Part shown: positions 7,226 to 7,391 of the stretch, one piece after another
How positions within the stretch are numbered: position 1 is the first letter of the stretch
Layout: every line of letters begins with the position of its first letter
Assembly (NCBI GenBank): GCA_030591405.1
Contig: JAUVBC010000102.1
Coordinates: forward strand, 1-7,391
Direction: 5' to 3'
Source: Candidatus Zixiibacteriota bacterium
Lineage (GTDB): Bacteria > Zixibacteria > MSB-5A5 > GN15 > PGXB01
Length of the DNA stretch: 7,391 nt
Translations under genes and position numbers: made by a program
The notes under the pieces: model-generated
Told to the model about the DNA's origin: nothing
Database searches by the model: none
The model's input: the letters and a program-made list of their open reading frames with translations, nothing else

Positions 7226-7303
7226 GGCTCCGAAGTCAACAAAAACAATATTTATGACCTTTTGTTATTAAACAATTATCCAAACCAGATGGTTCCCGGA
7301 GCC
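7226..7303. repeat. Nested inverted repeats in the leader/upstream region
   Basis: GGCTCCG (7226-7232) and CGGAGCC (7297-7303) are perfect 7-bp complements enclosing 64 bp. Inside them AACAAAA (7238-7244) and TTTTGTT (7260-7266) form a second perfect 7-bp pair with a 15-nt loop. The outer pair is GC-rich in an AT-rich region, which makes it less likely to be chance than the inner one. If transcribed with the minus-strand gene these would fold as a long leader structure. A TTGACT on the minus strand (complement of 7233-7238) could be a -35 box, but no good -10 follows at normal spacing. Confidence 0.3.
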
Positions 7304-7391
7304 TTAAATTTATAAAAAATTCCTTGTAAGTTATTCATTTTCATGCGAGTTTTGGCGCAATGGGTTTCCTCCTTCGGCGGACAGGTGTTTC

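Larger units (their letters stand above)
7188..7391. other. Non-coding upstream region to the right edge
   Basis: These 204 bp lie upstream of the minus-strand glutaredoxin-like gene. They hold its ribosome site, the hairpin at 7201-7218 and the nested repeats at 7226-7303. The last 50 bp are noticeably richer in G and C than the preceding AT-rich stretch. An ATG at 7343 opens a frame of 16 codons to the edge, too short to call a gene. I see no tRNA or other RNA gene. Confidence 0.5.

Overview
This window looks like part of a cell-surface polysaccharide (O-antigen or exopolysaccharide) cluster from a Gram-negative-type bacterium. The evidence is two GT4 glycosyltransferases, a Wzz-type chain-length protein and a complete set of four dTDP-L-rhamnose genes, all on the + strand. 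Base composition is moderately AT-rich and Shine-Dalgarno sequences are sparse or weak. The gene content and the short RmlC type would fit an uncultured FCB or Zixibacteria-like lineage, but that placement is a guess from general resemblance. Only the Gram-negative character is reasonably supported.

Layout. (1) 1-864: the C-terminal three quarters of a GT4 glycosyltransferase, running in from the left edge. (2) 959-2209: a second GT4 enzyme of the WbaZ type with an unusual charged tail of about 44 residues. (3) 2330-3418: a two-membrane-segment Wzz-family protein with no tyrosine-kinase domain and a long cytoplasmic tail. (4) 3540-6869: rfbB-rfbA-rfbD-rfbC, tightly packed. rfbA/rfbD and rfbD/rfbC overlap, and a good sigma70-like promoter (TTGACT-N17-TATTAT) lies just upstream of rfbB. 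(5) 6933-7187 on the minus strand: a small cysteine-free protein with a glutaredoxin-like layout, converging on rfbC. (6) 7188-7391: the 5' leader and upstream region of that gene, rich in inverted repeats, reaching a GC-richer right edge that may be the start of a dispersed repeat.

How the genes fit together. RfbA activates glucose-1-phosphate to dTDP-glucose, RfbB makes the 4-keto-6-deoxy sugar, the RfbC homologue would epimerise C3/C5, and RfbD reduces the product to dTDP-L-rhamnose. The glycosyltransferases would build a repeat unit from such nucleotide sugars, and the Wzz protein would set polymer length. The intergenic gaps of 94, 120 and 109 bp in the first half suggest several transcription starts rather than one long operon.

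I see no wholly novel system here. The points most worth a second look are the short non-canonical RfbC, the cysteine-free glutaredoxin-like protein and its structured leader, the extended tails on the GT4 and Wzz proteins, and the possible repeat at the right edge.
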